The notes below the pieces were generated by a model that did not search any database, had not been told where the DNA came from, and saw only the letters and a list, made by a program, of their open reading frames with translations. Shown piece after piece: positions 35,486-44,836 of a stretch of 64,000 nucleotides of DNA (its first letter is position 1; every line of letters begins with the position of its first letter). The position numbers and the translations under genes are program-made. The DNA comes from Agrostemma githago (lineage: Eukaryota > Streptophyta > Magnoliopsida > Caryophyllales > Caryophyllaceae). The DNA is taken from NCBI GenBank assembly GCA_958450325.1, contig OY288262.1:12559081-12623080 (forward strand), read 5' to 3'.

Positions 35486-35960
35486 GCATTAAACCCAGAT
35501 TTTTCTCCTTGCTTTAAGATTCCTAATTCCAGAGGATTTAGTATACAGGCCTTGTCCTAGGATTTAGCTAAGTTATCCCGAGCATTCATATTCTTATTCA
35601 GAGTCAAAAATACTCTATTTTTCAATTTTTCTCTGCATTCAAAATCTTCTTCAATTTTTTATACACCAACGCGAGTCATTTCTCCTAAAATGTTGCGTGC
35701 AAAGTATTGCATAAATCATGAATAGGACGATTCTAGCAAAATCTTACAACCAACTGCCCAGCGGTATTTAACGGGATGGGCCCACATATAGGCGCACCCA
35801 GGACTTATACGACAAGTCCGATTCCCCACGGAGTTATCATCATCAGCTCAGCTATGATTTCCAACTTATGGCTGGCGAGCCCTTTACGCAGAGTCTAAAG
35901 GACTTTAAACGACCCGACCCGAAGTCTGCCAGGTCTTAATATTTGATTGACATGGTAGCT
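35486..35960 (+). other. 3' untranslated region of element A
   Basis: It contains the conserved GATTCCCCACGGAGTTATC string near 35819, which is like the 3' end of tRNA-Arg, and the GGCTGGCGAGCCCTTTACGC block shared with B and C. No gene is seen. Confidence 0.55.
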
Positions 35961-36005
35961 ACTCTGACTTTCGCCTTGTCCAAGCCTCAGTCAGAGTGGG
36001 GGCTC
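35961..36005 (+). promoter_or_regulatory. hairpin and polypurine tract of element A
   Basis: The stem ACTCTGACT (35961-35969) pairs with AGTCAGAGT (35989-35997), then GTGGGGGCTC runs to the LTR start. Bases 35961-36005 are identical to element B at 30965-31009. Confidence 0.75.
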
Positions 36006-38248
36006 TGTAGACACCCACATTTGGCTGCCAGGTGTCTATAGCAGTTTCCGACAAACACCCGATGATGATCGGATGCAAACATGCTTTAACGTACTCGAAT
36101 ATGGGCTCGGAATCATTGCCATTTGGCTTGGGCTTTTTACGGAGTACATATCTCACAAAACCAACCTCAAATTCAGGCCCAGTGGGTCGTTTCGAGTCAA
36201 ATAAGATTAATTTGGATCGAATTCGACACCAGGGGCGAAACCATCTTTTAGCAACCGAGTCAAAGCCCGGTCAAAGATATTTTCGAGACATGCAAGTCAA
36301 CCGTGTAACCCCATGAATTCGGTTTGAGCTCAGACACAACAAAAATCAGCTACAAAAAATATTAAACAATTCCGTTAAGGATAAAATTCGATCTCAAGTA
36401 GAAATTCTATCCGAATATCCGATCAAACACTCGACCGAGCACAACATACTTGGCCGAGCACCCTCATTCCAGCCGAGATTTGTTTCTTCCCCACCAAGAA
36501 ACGGAATTCTCGTTCCTTTCAACTTCCTACATTTCCTATCCTAATCGTTATTTCTTATCACCCAAGCAAGAGTACCTATTCTAGTTTCAATTGAGGACCT
36601 TAGCTTCAATTGAGGACCTCCCCTATAAATAAGACCCTCTCACAAGACATGAGAAGACAACTACGATTCACAAGACACACACATTCATTAACCTCGAGAC
36701 TCATACACTTAGCATCGAAAAAGCGATAGTATATCCCGAGACCCACGAAAACCGGCCGCCTAGACCCGACACCCTACACGTCCCATACCACCATAACTCG
36801 CCTACATTACCTCGACGCTCCCGTGTCTAAACCACATTCCGACGAGCCCCGTTCCGAGTTAACAAAGCATGTAGGTTGAGGGTGTAAAATCAAGCCCGAC
36901 TTCTCCTTTCTCTCTTCCCTACTCTCATCTTTTCCTTGTCTTTTTCTCGTCTTGTCGTCATCGGTCGTCTTTTTTTATGGGTCTTCGTCACGTTTTCTTA
37001 ATATCGATACTACAAACTATTTTTATATAAAACAAACGTTCTTAAAAATACGATATCGATTCTCTAGTCGAATATCGTATCAAAAGAACAACATTAATCT
37101 CGTTGATGCTAGAAAATCGTTACATGGTTTTTTTCAAACAAATTACGACGATTTTAAACGCAGAGAGAGTCAAACATCGTTTTTTAGCTTAATTTTACAA
37201 AACGATTTTCAAAACTTTTTTCTTTTTTTATCTTTTCAAAAAAATCATTCCGAGTATTCGATATCGATTTCATAATCGAATATCGAATATAACGAATATC
37301 GCAAAATTAAATCGAGTATAAATCTTGCAATATTTGTACACGATTTAATAAAGATATAAATTTTCCGAAAAACAATTTCGAAAACAGCCCGGGACGCGAC
37401 TCGCGTGCATCCCGGGCGAGTCGCGCTCTCCCCGAGCGAGTCGCGCGACCTCCTGAAAACGCGACGTAAATCAATTTCGTTCTAATTTTTTTCGAACATC
37501 GTTCCTTTAACGAAACAGCAGGTTTTCTCGGCATATTCTATTTTTCTTGACCTCGGTCAACATGTGTTTAATCCATCACGTGTAGTAAACTTTTCAGAAT
37601 CATGCATATCATCGTCTTTGTATCTTTTATTGAATCGTTACTAACACGTTTGTTCATTTTTTTAGCGATTTCCTCTCATTATTTGTTTTATTATACTAAA
37701 ACAAATCTCACATGCTAAAATACAACTTCGACGTTAATACTTAATTGCATTAAATCGACTTAGCAACCCATTCAATTTTTCGCATGTTTAGGAAAAACAA
37801 TGTTTGCATATCATTCATCGTATTACTAACGCGCGTATTTCAAAATCAAACGATATCCTAGTAGAGGCCGCTAATGTGCGGGCGGGGTTGGGTGTTCTTT
37901 GTGAACTTCCCAACACGTACCGTCACCCCTTACTCAGAACCTCGGTTTCCGGATGTCCGAAACCGTTGGCACACGAGAGTCATTCAATACACATTAACCG
38001 ATAACGTCGGTATCGGTATCAAATGCAAAAGGGACGAACCCAATAAACTCTGAAATCGGAATGAGCCGTATTTTGTACACGGCCCACTACGACATAGAGT
38101 GGGTTCGAACGGGCCCGAACTCCCACAAAGTTCGATGCCGACTCCACTTCGATTTAAATTTCAATTCGATCCATTCTCATATGGAGATTCATTCACCTCT
38201 CCAAACCCGCGCGTGGCCGCGTCGGGGTGGACCTATGTCATGTCCATA
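36006..38248 (+). repeat. 3' LTR of element A
   Basis: It begins TGTAGACACCCACATTTG and ends TGTCCATA (usually TGTCCACA); 2243 bp. It has a TATA box at 36624-36631, upstream CTCGACCGAG motifs (36426-36463) and GCGAGTCGC motifs (37389-37450). A 21-bp tandem duplication around CTTCAATTGAGGACC near 36588-36618 is absent from the 5' LTR. Confidence 0.92.
36624..36631 (+). promoter_or_regulatory. TATA box of A 3' LTR
   Basis: TATAAATA, intact here while the 5' LTR copy reads CATAAATA. Confidence 0.65.
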
Positions 38249-38253
38249 TTTAC
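38249..38253. repeat. TSD of element A, right copy (TTTAC)
   Basis: It equals 8453-8457 and directly follows the 3' LTR. Confidence 0.85.
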
Positions 38254-38501
38254 TAAAATAGACTAATGTTTCACCTAAGTTAGTAATTTTTCAACCAATT
38301 TTGTATGAAATTACTTAAATAATCATTGACCTTCATTATCGATCATTATCTTCATCCTAGTGTCATGAACCTATTTTTTAGGAAAAAAGTTAAAAATTAA
38401 TATATAACTTAGCAAAATAAACATCAAAGTTATAATATCGACAAGTTAAAATCACTTATTTTCACATATTTATGCATGAAAACTGATTTTGGCAGTGTTT
38501 G

Positions 38502-38535
<34 letters not shown>

Positions 38536-38622
38536 CTTTAGGTAGTGTTTAACAAAAAATAAAAGTTTAGGTAGTTCCTCACAAAGTGACCTAAATTGTA
38601 GGTAGTGTTTCACAAATTACTC
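38254..38622 (+). mobile_element. non-autonomous Mutator-like element, right part with TIR
   Basis: The sequence after the A insertion ends in the inverted copy of the left TIR (38525-38622, ending AGTGTTTCACAAATTACTC). It has a (TA)n run at 38508-38530 and no transposase. The TIR includes repeated TTAGGTAGT units. Confidence 0.7.
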
Positions 38623-38631
38623 TAATATTAA
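38623..38631. repeat. 9-bp TSD of Mutator-like element, right copy
   Basis: TAATATTAA, identical to 8258-8266. Confidence 0.75.
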
Positions 38632-38816
38632 TTAATAAATATTATAATAACAATGATGATAAAAAAATAGAAAATAATAATAATAACAATAACAATGATG
38701 ATGATGATGAAGATGATGATGATGACGACAACGACAACGACGATGACGATAATAATTTGTTATTATTATTAACATTAAGAGATATGAGTACTAAAAATAA
38801 CAACAACAACAACAAC
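38632..38816. repeat. microsatellite cluster (AAT, GATGAT, ACGACA, CAA)
   Basis: Successive low-complexity tracts: ATAATA near 38640-38700, GATGAT near 38697-38730, GACAACGACAACGACGATGACG near 38724-38750, and (CAA)n to 38816. Confidence 0.8.
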
Positions 38817-38912
38817 CAGGGCCGTCAAATGATATTTGGTGGCCCTGTGCCAAATTTTTTTTAGAGGCCCCTGTATGACCTTATTGGTCACCGTCTGCCA
38901 TATTTTTAAGGT

Positions 38913-38957
<45 letters not shown>

Positions 38958-39356
38958 CAACTCTATACTATAAGTCTATAATGGATCCCCAATTTGAAAT
39001 TAGATTTCAAATTTTCAAAGATTAATTTTTAATTTTATTTTAATAAAATAATTTTTATTGGTCTAAATCTCGTTCTTGTATAAATGTGATATTTATTACG
39101 AGATTCTTCCCTTTTTATAAAAGGGGATTAAGTGATAAGGAAGAAAATAAGTAATGCGTGCATGAGTATTCGAACCCCAATCCCCAGACCAAAAGCAAGC
39201 TTTATCTCCAGCCTGCTGCCACTACAGCACTAGTATCAATACTGATACACTTCATGGTCATATACATTATAATATACTGTACGCAGCTAATGAGGCCCTC
39301 TTCCATCTTGGGCCACGGTTCCAAGAACCGGGTCAACTTGCTGTTTGACGGGCCTG
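38817..39356 (+). mobile_element. probable non-autonomous hAT-like element
   Basis: The ends CAGGGCCGTCAAA (38817) and TTTGACGGGCCTG (39344-39356) are inverted repeats of 13 bp with one mismatch. They are flanked by ACAACAAC (38809-38816) and ACAACAAA (39357-39364), a near-perfect 8-bp duplication as hAT elements make. The simple-repeat context weakens the TSD argument. The interior has no transposase and holds an A run of about 34 bases (38920-38954). Confidence 0.5.
38920..38954. repeat. long A homopolymer
   Basis: About 34 consecutive A residues inside the hAT-like element. No retroposon body or TSD is attached to it. Confidence 0.85.
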
Positions 39357-39364
39357 ACAACAAA

Positions 39365-39510
39365 AACAACAACAACAACAATATTATCATTACTATTATT
39401 TTTTTATGAAAGGAAATTTGCATTAATATCGAAATGCAATAACAACAACATCAACAACAATAATAACTTATTATAATTTGTTTCGATCTTAATGCAACTT
39501 CCGTTTCATA

Positions 39511-39577
<67 letters not shown>

Positions 39578-39600
39578 TTATTATTATTATTGAAGTATTA
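39365..39600. repeat. microsatellites (CAA, AAAT, AAT)
   Basis: CAA repeats near 39365-39380 and 39440-39470, (AAAT)n near 39510-39540 and (AAT)n near 39540-39575. Confidence 0.8.
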
Positions 39601-39740
39601 TTTTAGGAGCTGAAAATATTAGAGCTGAGCTGAGCTGAGCTTAACTTATAGGAGCTGGGCTGAACTGATAAAAGCTGGGCTGAGCTGATAGAAGCTGAGC
39701 TGGTTTGAAACGAGCTGAAAATAAGCTGAAAAGAACAGAA
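39601..39740. repeat. irregular GAGCTGA minisatellite
   Basis: Some fifteen copies of a 5-7 base motif, GAGCTG or GAGCTGA with variants AAGCTGGGCTGA, over about 130 bp. No coding meaning is supported. Confidence 0.7.
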
Positions 39741-40111
39741 CCTAATAAAAGTAGAAATCAATAACTTGTCACGGATATCTCCCAAAGAAATGATCATAAT
39801 TATAAAATGATAAATAATCAATACTAATGTTTATAACATCTTCAATTATTATTTCACCCCAAAAAATATAATCACTTTTTCACCAAGTAAAAAAAAATTA
39901 AATTCTTATTACTTCGAATAACTCACCTTTTTTTTTGTTCAAACTTCGAGTAACTCACCTTAATATATCAATATCTAGGTTATATTCAAACCTTTAAAAT
40001 ACTACAATTACCATTATTTTATCTTCCATACATTGAAACTTAATTAGTCTCTCATTGCAAATTACATACTCCATCATTCCGTATCAGGATCGTAAAATAG
40101 TCTTTTGTACG
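39741..40111. other. AT-rich flank of element D
   Basis: No feature seen. The last five bases, GTACG (40107-40111), should be the left TSD of element D. The matching copy lies outside the window. Confidence 0.4.
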
Positions 40112-40701
40112 TGTAGACACCTACATTTTACTGCCAGGTGTCTATGGTTGTTTCCGACAAACACCCAATGATGATCGGACGCAAACGTGTTTTAATATAC
40201 TCGAAAACGGTCTCAAAATCATTAGCATTTGGCTTGGGCTTTTTACAGAGTACAAATCTCACAAAATCAACCTCAAAATCAGGCCCAGTAGGTTGTTTCG
40301 AGTCAAATAAGACTAATTTGGGTCGAATCCGGCACCAGGGGCAAAACCGTCTTTTAGCGACCGAGTCAAAACCCGGTCAAAGATGTTCTCGAGACACGCG
40401 GACCAGCCGTGAAACCTGACACGTCCGATTTGGACTCACACACTACAAAAAATCAGCTACGCAAAATATTAAACAAATCCGTTTAAGGATAGAATTCGAT
40501 CTCAAGTAGGAATTCTATCCGAATATCGAATCACCACTCGACCAAGCGTAAGACACTCGGCCGAGCAGGCTGTTTCAACCGGTTTCCTTGCTTCCTCACA
40601 AAGCAAACGGAATTCTCGCGCTTCTCAGCTTCTTACGTTTCCTATCCTAAGTGGTAGTTCTAACCCAAACACTTCTCTTATGCCAAGGTCGGGAATTTTC
40701 C

Positions 40702-40709
40702 TATAAATA
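40702..40709 (+). promoter_or_regulatory. TATA box of D 5' LTR
   Basis: TATAAATA about 135 bp after the CTCGGCCGAG motif, at the position equivalent to the other alpha LTRs. Confidence 0.7.
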
Positions 40710-41437
40710 GGCCCCATTCATCAATCAAACAACAACAATTGTTACACATCTACAATCCGCAAAATATACATTAACTCCTTACAACTAACATCGAGAAACT
40801 GATGGTATACAACCCGAGATCACGCCAGCCAAAATCGGCCACCTCGCCCGACCCTATTACACGTCCCAACCAAACCACCGCAACTCACCAACATTAAACT
40901 CGACGCTCCCGTGCCATAGCCACATTCCGACGAGCCCTAATCCGAGTAAACAAAAGCATGTAGGTTGAGGGTGTAACCAAACCCGACTTCTCTTTTTCTC
41001 TCTTCTTCCCCTTCTCGTCCTTTCCTCGTCTTTTCTTCTTTTTTCGTCGTCCGTCGCTTTTTCTTACGGGTCGTCCGTCGTTTTTTCTTAGGGGTTGTCG
41101 GTCGTCATTTTTTTTATTATGGGTCGTTCGTCACTTTTTATTATTTCTAATATCGATAAAAATATTTTCATATAACAAACATTCTTAAAAATACGATATC
41201 AACTCTATAGTCGAATATCGTATTAAAAGAATTAAATTAAATCTGGTCGATGCGAAAAACTCGTTACTTTTTTTTTTACAAAATACGACGATTTTAACGC
41301 GGAGAGAATTAACATTATTTTCTTTTCGTTCAAATTCTTTTCAAAAACAATTTTACAAAACTTTTTCTAAAAGTCATTCCGAATATTCGATATCGATTTC
41401 ATAATCGAATATCGAATACGACGAATGTCGAAAATAT

Positions 41438-41442
41438 AAATC
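41438..41442. repeat. TSD of element C, left copy (AAATC)
   Basis: Equal to 57240-57244. The LTR of element D is continuous when element C and one copy are removed. Confidence 0.9.
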
Positions 41443-42410
41443 TGTGGACATGACGTAGGTCCACCCCGACGCGGCGAAGCGCGGGTTTGGGTAGGCGAAT
41501 GAATCTCGTGGTAAGATTGTTCTCGGGTTCGAAATTTAAGTCAAAATGGAGTCGCCACCGAATTTTGTGGTTATTCGGAACCATACGAGCCCACTCTATG
41601 TCGTCATGGGCTTTACACAAAGTAAGCCCACTCCGATTTCAGAGTTTATGGGGCTCGTCCCTTTGTATTGCGATACCGATACCATCTATACCGGTAATCG
41701 TGTAAAGAATGACTCTCGTTCGCCAAGGGTTTCGGACATCCGGAAACCGAAGGTTCTGAGTAAGGGGTGAGGGTGCGTGTTGGGAAGCCCACTAAGGACA
41801 CCCAACCCCGCCCGCACATGGCGGCCTCTACTAAGACATCATTCGTGTTCGTGATACGCGCGCTAGTAAAATAATGAAATGATATGCAAACAGCGTTTTG
41901 TCTAAGCATGCGAATTTTGCGTTAACTACGTCGTTTAATGCATCTAATTATTGGTCGAAATGATTTAGCATGCGAGGTTCATTTATAAAGCGTAAAAGCA
42001 AATAATAAATAAAGCTCGAAAAAGGAATAAAAGCGTACAAGCTACACGGGCGGAAATACAACCCGGAATTCACAATACGCCATAAACAAAATAACGTAAA
42101 ACAAAGATAAAAACGGACCCATATGTAAACTAGACCGCGAAATTATGTAGATGGACTACCCCGCTTAAATACGTATTATGTTACGTATTAAGCGAAGGAC
42201 GGAAATAGGAGATTGTGGCGTATTGCTAGCCTAGTCTCACATTCCGTAGTCTTGTCCCGACTTATCACGTAAAAGTGGTCAAAGTCGTTCTACGTGTCGT
42301 GATGTGTGTAGCGTTTTGAAAAATGATGAAGGGTCGGTCGATGGTCTAAAGTCGATAAGAACGGGGCTCGGAATATATGTCCAAGCCCTCGGGTTTCTGA
42401 GTTGCTAGAC

Positions 42411-42596
42411 CCACTCGACCGAGTCATTGATTGACTCGACCGAGTGCGCTATTAACGTGGCTACTGCCCATATTTTGGGGGGTTACTCGATCGAGTGCCT
42501 TATGGCACTCGGTCGAGTGCGTCATTAATGGGGCTACTGCCCTGTTTTTGGGGTGCAACTCGATCGAGTGGCCTATGGCACTCGGTCGAGTGCCCC
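42411..42596. repeat. downstream palindrome cassette, C 3' LTR (three pairs)
   Basis: Three pairs of CTCGACCGAG or CTCGATCGAG or CTCGGTCGAG palindromes. The pairs are separated by two copies of a spacer GGCTACTGCCC followed by TTTTGGGG. This is the fullest version of the cassette in the window. Confidence 0.88.
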
Positions 42597-43494
42597 CTGT
42601 ACGAGTAATGATTTGCTCGAATTTATGACTTGAAATCGATGATCGACCTAGCCAAATACAAATATCGCACGATTTGTATTCGACTCGGCCTCCGGTACTA
42701 TAATCGTGCATGAACGATTATAATATCGTCACCGGGGTTTTTATGAAAATGTTTGTGTTAGATTACGAAACTTTGAATTAGTAACGAGATGCATCCCTCT
42801 ACGTCACGACATCGAAACTAACCCTTTCGGGTTATGTGATGTCGATATTCGTGTCAACGGGTCTCGAACCAATTATGGAAATGGAGTTAAATATGTTCAA
42901 CTACGACGAATCACGATCACGTCACGCCCTTGAGTACATTGGGGCGGGGCTCCTCGAAAGGGCTCCACCTCCGTCGTTGCTCGTAAAGGGATTAGACGGA
43001 TCGAATATGATTATCGTAGTTCAACATTTCAAAACTGACTTTTGATATTAGTATTATATGTACGCGGTATTAATAATGTAATGGCGATAAAACGATATAA
43101 AACGAAAATGTAAAAGATGCAAAAAAAGTGTTAGTGTTAACGTTGCGACGATTACGATTACAATACAAAAATATGATGAATTAAACGGAAATAAAGCGAG
43201 GCAAAAGAGATTAGAACGGGGTTTAAGACACCCTCAACATACATGCTAGTATTGAACCTCGGAAATGGACTCGTGAATAGCGGCGCGGCTTGAGAGTATC
43301 GAGGATGTATGTGAGTTAGGGTGTATATGGGTGTGTGTGTGTCGGTTTCCGAGGGTCAAGGAGGCTCGGAAATGGTGTTTTGTGCTTAGGGTTTGTAGTG
43401 TAGGTATGTAGGGTTGTAGTAGGGTTGAAGGTGACTGAAATTGTAGGGTTGAAGGTCCAAAAAAAAGAGTGAAATGCATGGGGGTGTCGTGGGG

Positions 43495-43502
43495 TATTTA
43501 TA
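43495..43502 (-). promoter_or_regulatory. TATA box of C 3' LTR
   Basis: TATAAATA on the minus strand, close to the upstream palindrome array. Confidence 0.75.
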
Positions 43503-43523
43503 GGCATTACCCCACGACATAAG

Positions 43524-43641
43524 GGCACTCGATCGAGTGGCTCTAGTGCACTCGATCGAGTGCCTTAACAAATGGGCCAAGCCCGGGTAAAAAGGCTCCA
43601 CTCGATCGAGTGGGGTCAATCCACTCGATCGAGTGGGTCAA
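43524..43641. repeat. upstream palindrome array, C 3' LTR
   Basis: Four exact CACTCGATCGAGTG palindromes in two pairs, about 22 bp from the TATA box. All four are perfect, which fits a young copy. Confidence 0.9.
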
Positions 43642-44021
43642 ACGGTTGAGCCAAAATAGGGAGGTTTGACTTTGTTGATTTTGTTTACTTTTTGAATTTT
43701 GATTTGTGCGCCAATCTGAACCTGGCTGGTTTTATGAGACGGTTCCGTCTATGACCGGGTTTTGACCCGGTCGCCAAAAGACGGGAATTATTTTTGGTGT
43801 CGGTTTTGGCCCAAATTAGTCTCATTTGACTCGGAACGACCTACTGGGCCTGAAATTGAGGTCTGTTTTGTGAGATTTTTACTCCGCTAAAAGCCCATGT
43901 CGGATATTATAAATTCCGAGCCCAAATCCGAGTATACTAAGTCACGTTGACGTCCAATCATCATCGGGTGTTTTTTGGAGACTACCATAGACACGTGGCA
44001 GTCAAAATGCGGGTGTCTACA

Positions 44022-44066
44022 GAGCCCCCACTCTGACTGAGGCTTGGACAAGGCGAAAGTCAGAGT
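44022..44066 (-). promoter_or_regulatory. polypurine tract and hairpin of element C
   Basis: On the minus strand the stem ACTCTGACT (44066-44058) pairs with AGTCAGAGT (44038-44030), then GTGGGGGCTC runs to the LTR. It is the same hairpin as in A and B. Confidence 0.77.
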
Positions 44067-44732
44067 AGCTACCAGGCCAATCGCAGATTACGACCTGGCA
44101 GCCTTCCGGTCGGGTCGTTTATAGTCCAGTAGACTCGCGTAAAAGGGCTCGCCAGCCATAAGATAGAAATCATACCTGAGCCAGGCATAGGTCCTGGGCG
44201 TGTTTGCATGTGGGCCCATCCCGTACCACTTCAGGTAAAACGCCGCCTCGGGCGTTCCGCTGGGGAAGTATGTGAGCTGTACAAGCTTGCCTTCGAAGCC
44301 TTGAGTCGTACTTGAGCTGATGATGATGCTCCGTGGGGAGTAAAGCTTGCCTCTTTTGGGGAGTAAGTGTACCCGTATGCCGACACATCATACTTCGGAT
44401 GTAGCACATCGGGGAAAAGCTAACTCCGTTGGGGAAATTAGATAGTTTTGCGGGGACTTGCTTCTTGAAGTCTGGGGTGTACCTGTATGCTGACACATAA
44501 CAACTTGCATGTAACATGTAGGTAAAATGTTGACTCTCGCTGGGGAGAAAAAAGATTGAAAATTTTGGAAAGACAAAAATTTTGACGCAAAGAAATTTTT
44601 AGAAAATCTTAGGAAAGCTCGGGACAGCTTGATTCCTATTCTGTGTTCAAGTTCGAAATCAGGCCAGCGCGGGCATGGGGCCCAGCTGGATGAGGAGGCA
44701 GAGTAGTTAGGTTTTCAGTTAGGTTTCTCCAT
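44067..44732 (-). other. 3' untranslated region of element C with 110-bp tandem repeats
   Basis: Two imperfect repeats (GTGTACCYGTATGCYGACACAT cores at 44367 and 44477, 110 bp apart) and several CTCCGNTGGGGA-like strings (near 44257, 44329, 44424, 44534) that resemble the PBS on the opposite strand. It is also the 5' flank of the antisense gene. Confidence 0.6.
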
Positions 44733-44740
44733 TATAAATA
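44733..44740 (+). promoter_or_regulatory. TATA box of antisense gene (C)
   Basis: TATAAATA, 97 bp before the ATG at 44837 and set in CCATTATAAATATGGGG. It is conserved in A and B at nearly the same distance. Confidence 0.7.
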
Positions 44741-44836
44741 TGGGGATCCCTGCTTCAGTTTTCTGCACCTCAACTCAAACTCTTCTTTTCCCTTCTCAAA
44801 ATCTTGTAGACTTTAAAGAAAGCTAAAAATTCTGCT

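Larger units (their letters stand above)
8458..38248 (+). mobile_element. Tat-lineage Ty3/gypsy element A (alpha type), split by element B
   Basis: This is a complete LTR element framed by TTTAC duplications: 5' LTR 8458-10566, PBS 10570-10588, gag and pol 11649-17538, antisense gene 33611-35375, polypurine tract just before 36006, and 3' LTR 36006-38248. Element B plus one TSD copy (17899-33615) interrupts it. Without B it is about 14.1 kb. Gag and pol carry many stops and frameshifts and one internal deletion, so it is not autonomous. It must be older than B, which sits inside it. Confidence 0.9.
40112..41442 (+). repeat. 5' LTR of element D, first part
   Basis: It begins TGTAGACACCTACATTTTAC. 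It carries CTCGACC and CTCGGCCGAG motifs at 40545-40568, a TATA box at 40702-40709 and the GCATGTAGGTTGAGGGTGT block near 40956. It stops at the AAATC target where element C inserted. Confidence 0.9.
41443..44021 (-). repeat. 3' LTR of element C
   Basis: 2579 bp. On the minus strand it begins TGTAGACACCCGCATTTTG at 44021 and ends CATGTCCACA at 41443. It carries a palindrome array upstream of its TATA box (43524-43641), the TATA box at 43495-43502 and the downstream cassette (42411-42596). Confidence 0.95.

Noticed and set aside
37307..37534. Open frame on the minus strand repeated at 9739-9966
   Set aside because: It is identical because both are the same LTR segment of element A. It has no known domain, and the GCGAGTCGC array creates its Arg-rich part.
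38775..38960. Minus-strand open frame rich in Phe
   Set aside because: It is the translation of the A homopolymer and surrounding repeats.
39601..39740. Possible coding or satellite monomer
   Set aside because: An irregular short GAGCTGA motif of only about 130 bp with no larger unit. It is treated as a minisatellite.
42411..42596. CRISPR-like array of short repeats
   Set aside because: The repeats are 10-14 bp palindromes with irregular short spacers inside plant LTRs. There is no repeat-spacer regularity and no cas context.
42836..43045. Open frame repeated at 56056-56265
   Set aside because: Duplicate position in the two LTRs of C, antisense to the element, with no domain.
44240..44545. 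tRNA-Arg gene copies
   Set aside because: Only the 3'-end string resembles tRNA. No cloverleaf, anticodon arm or A/B box is present.
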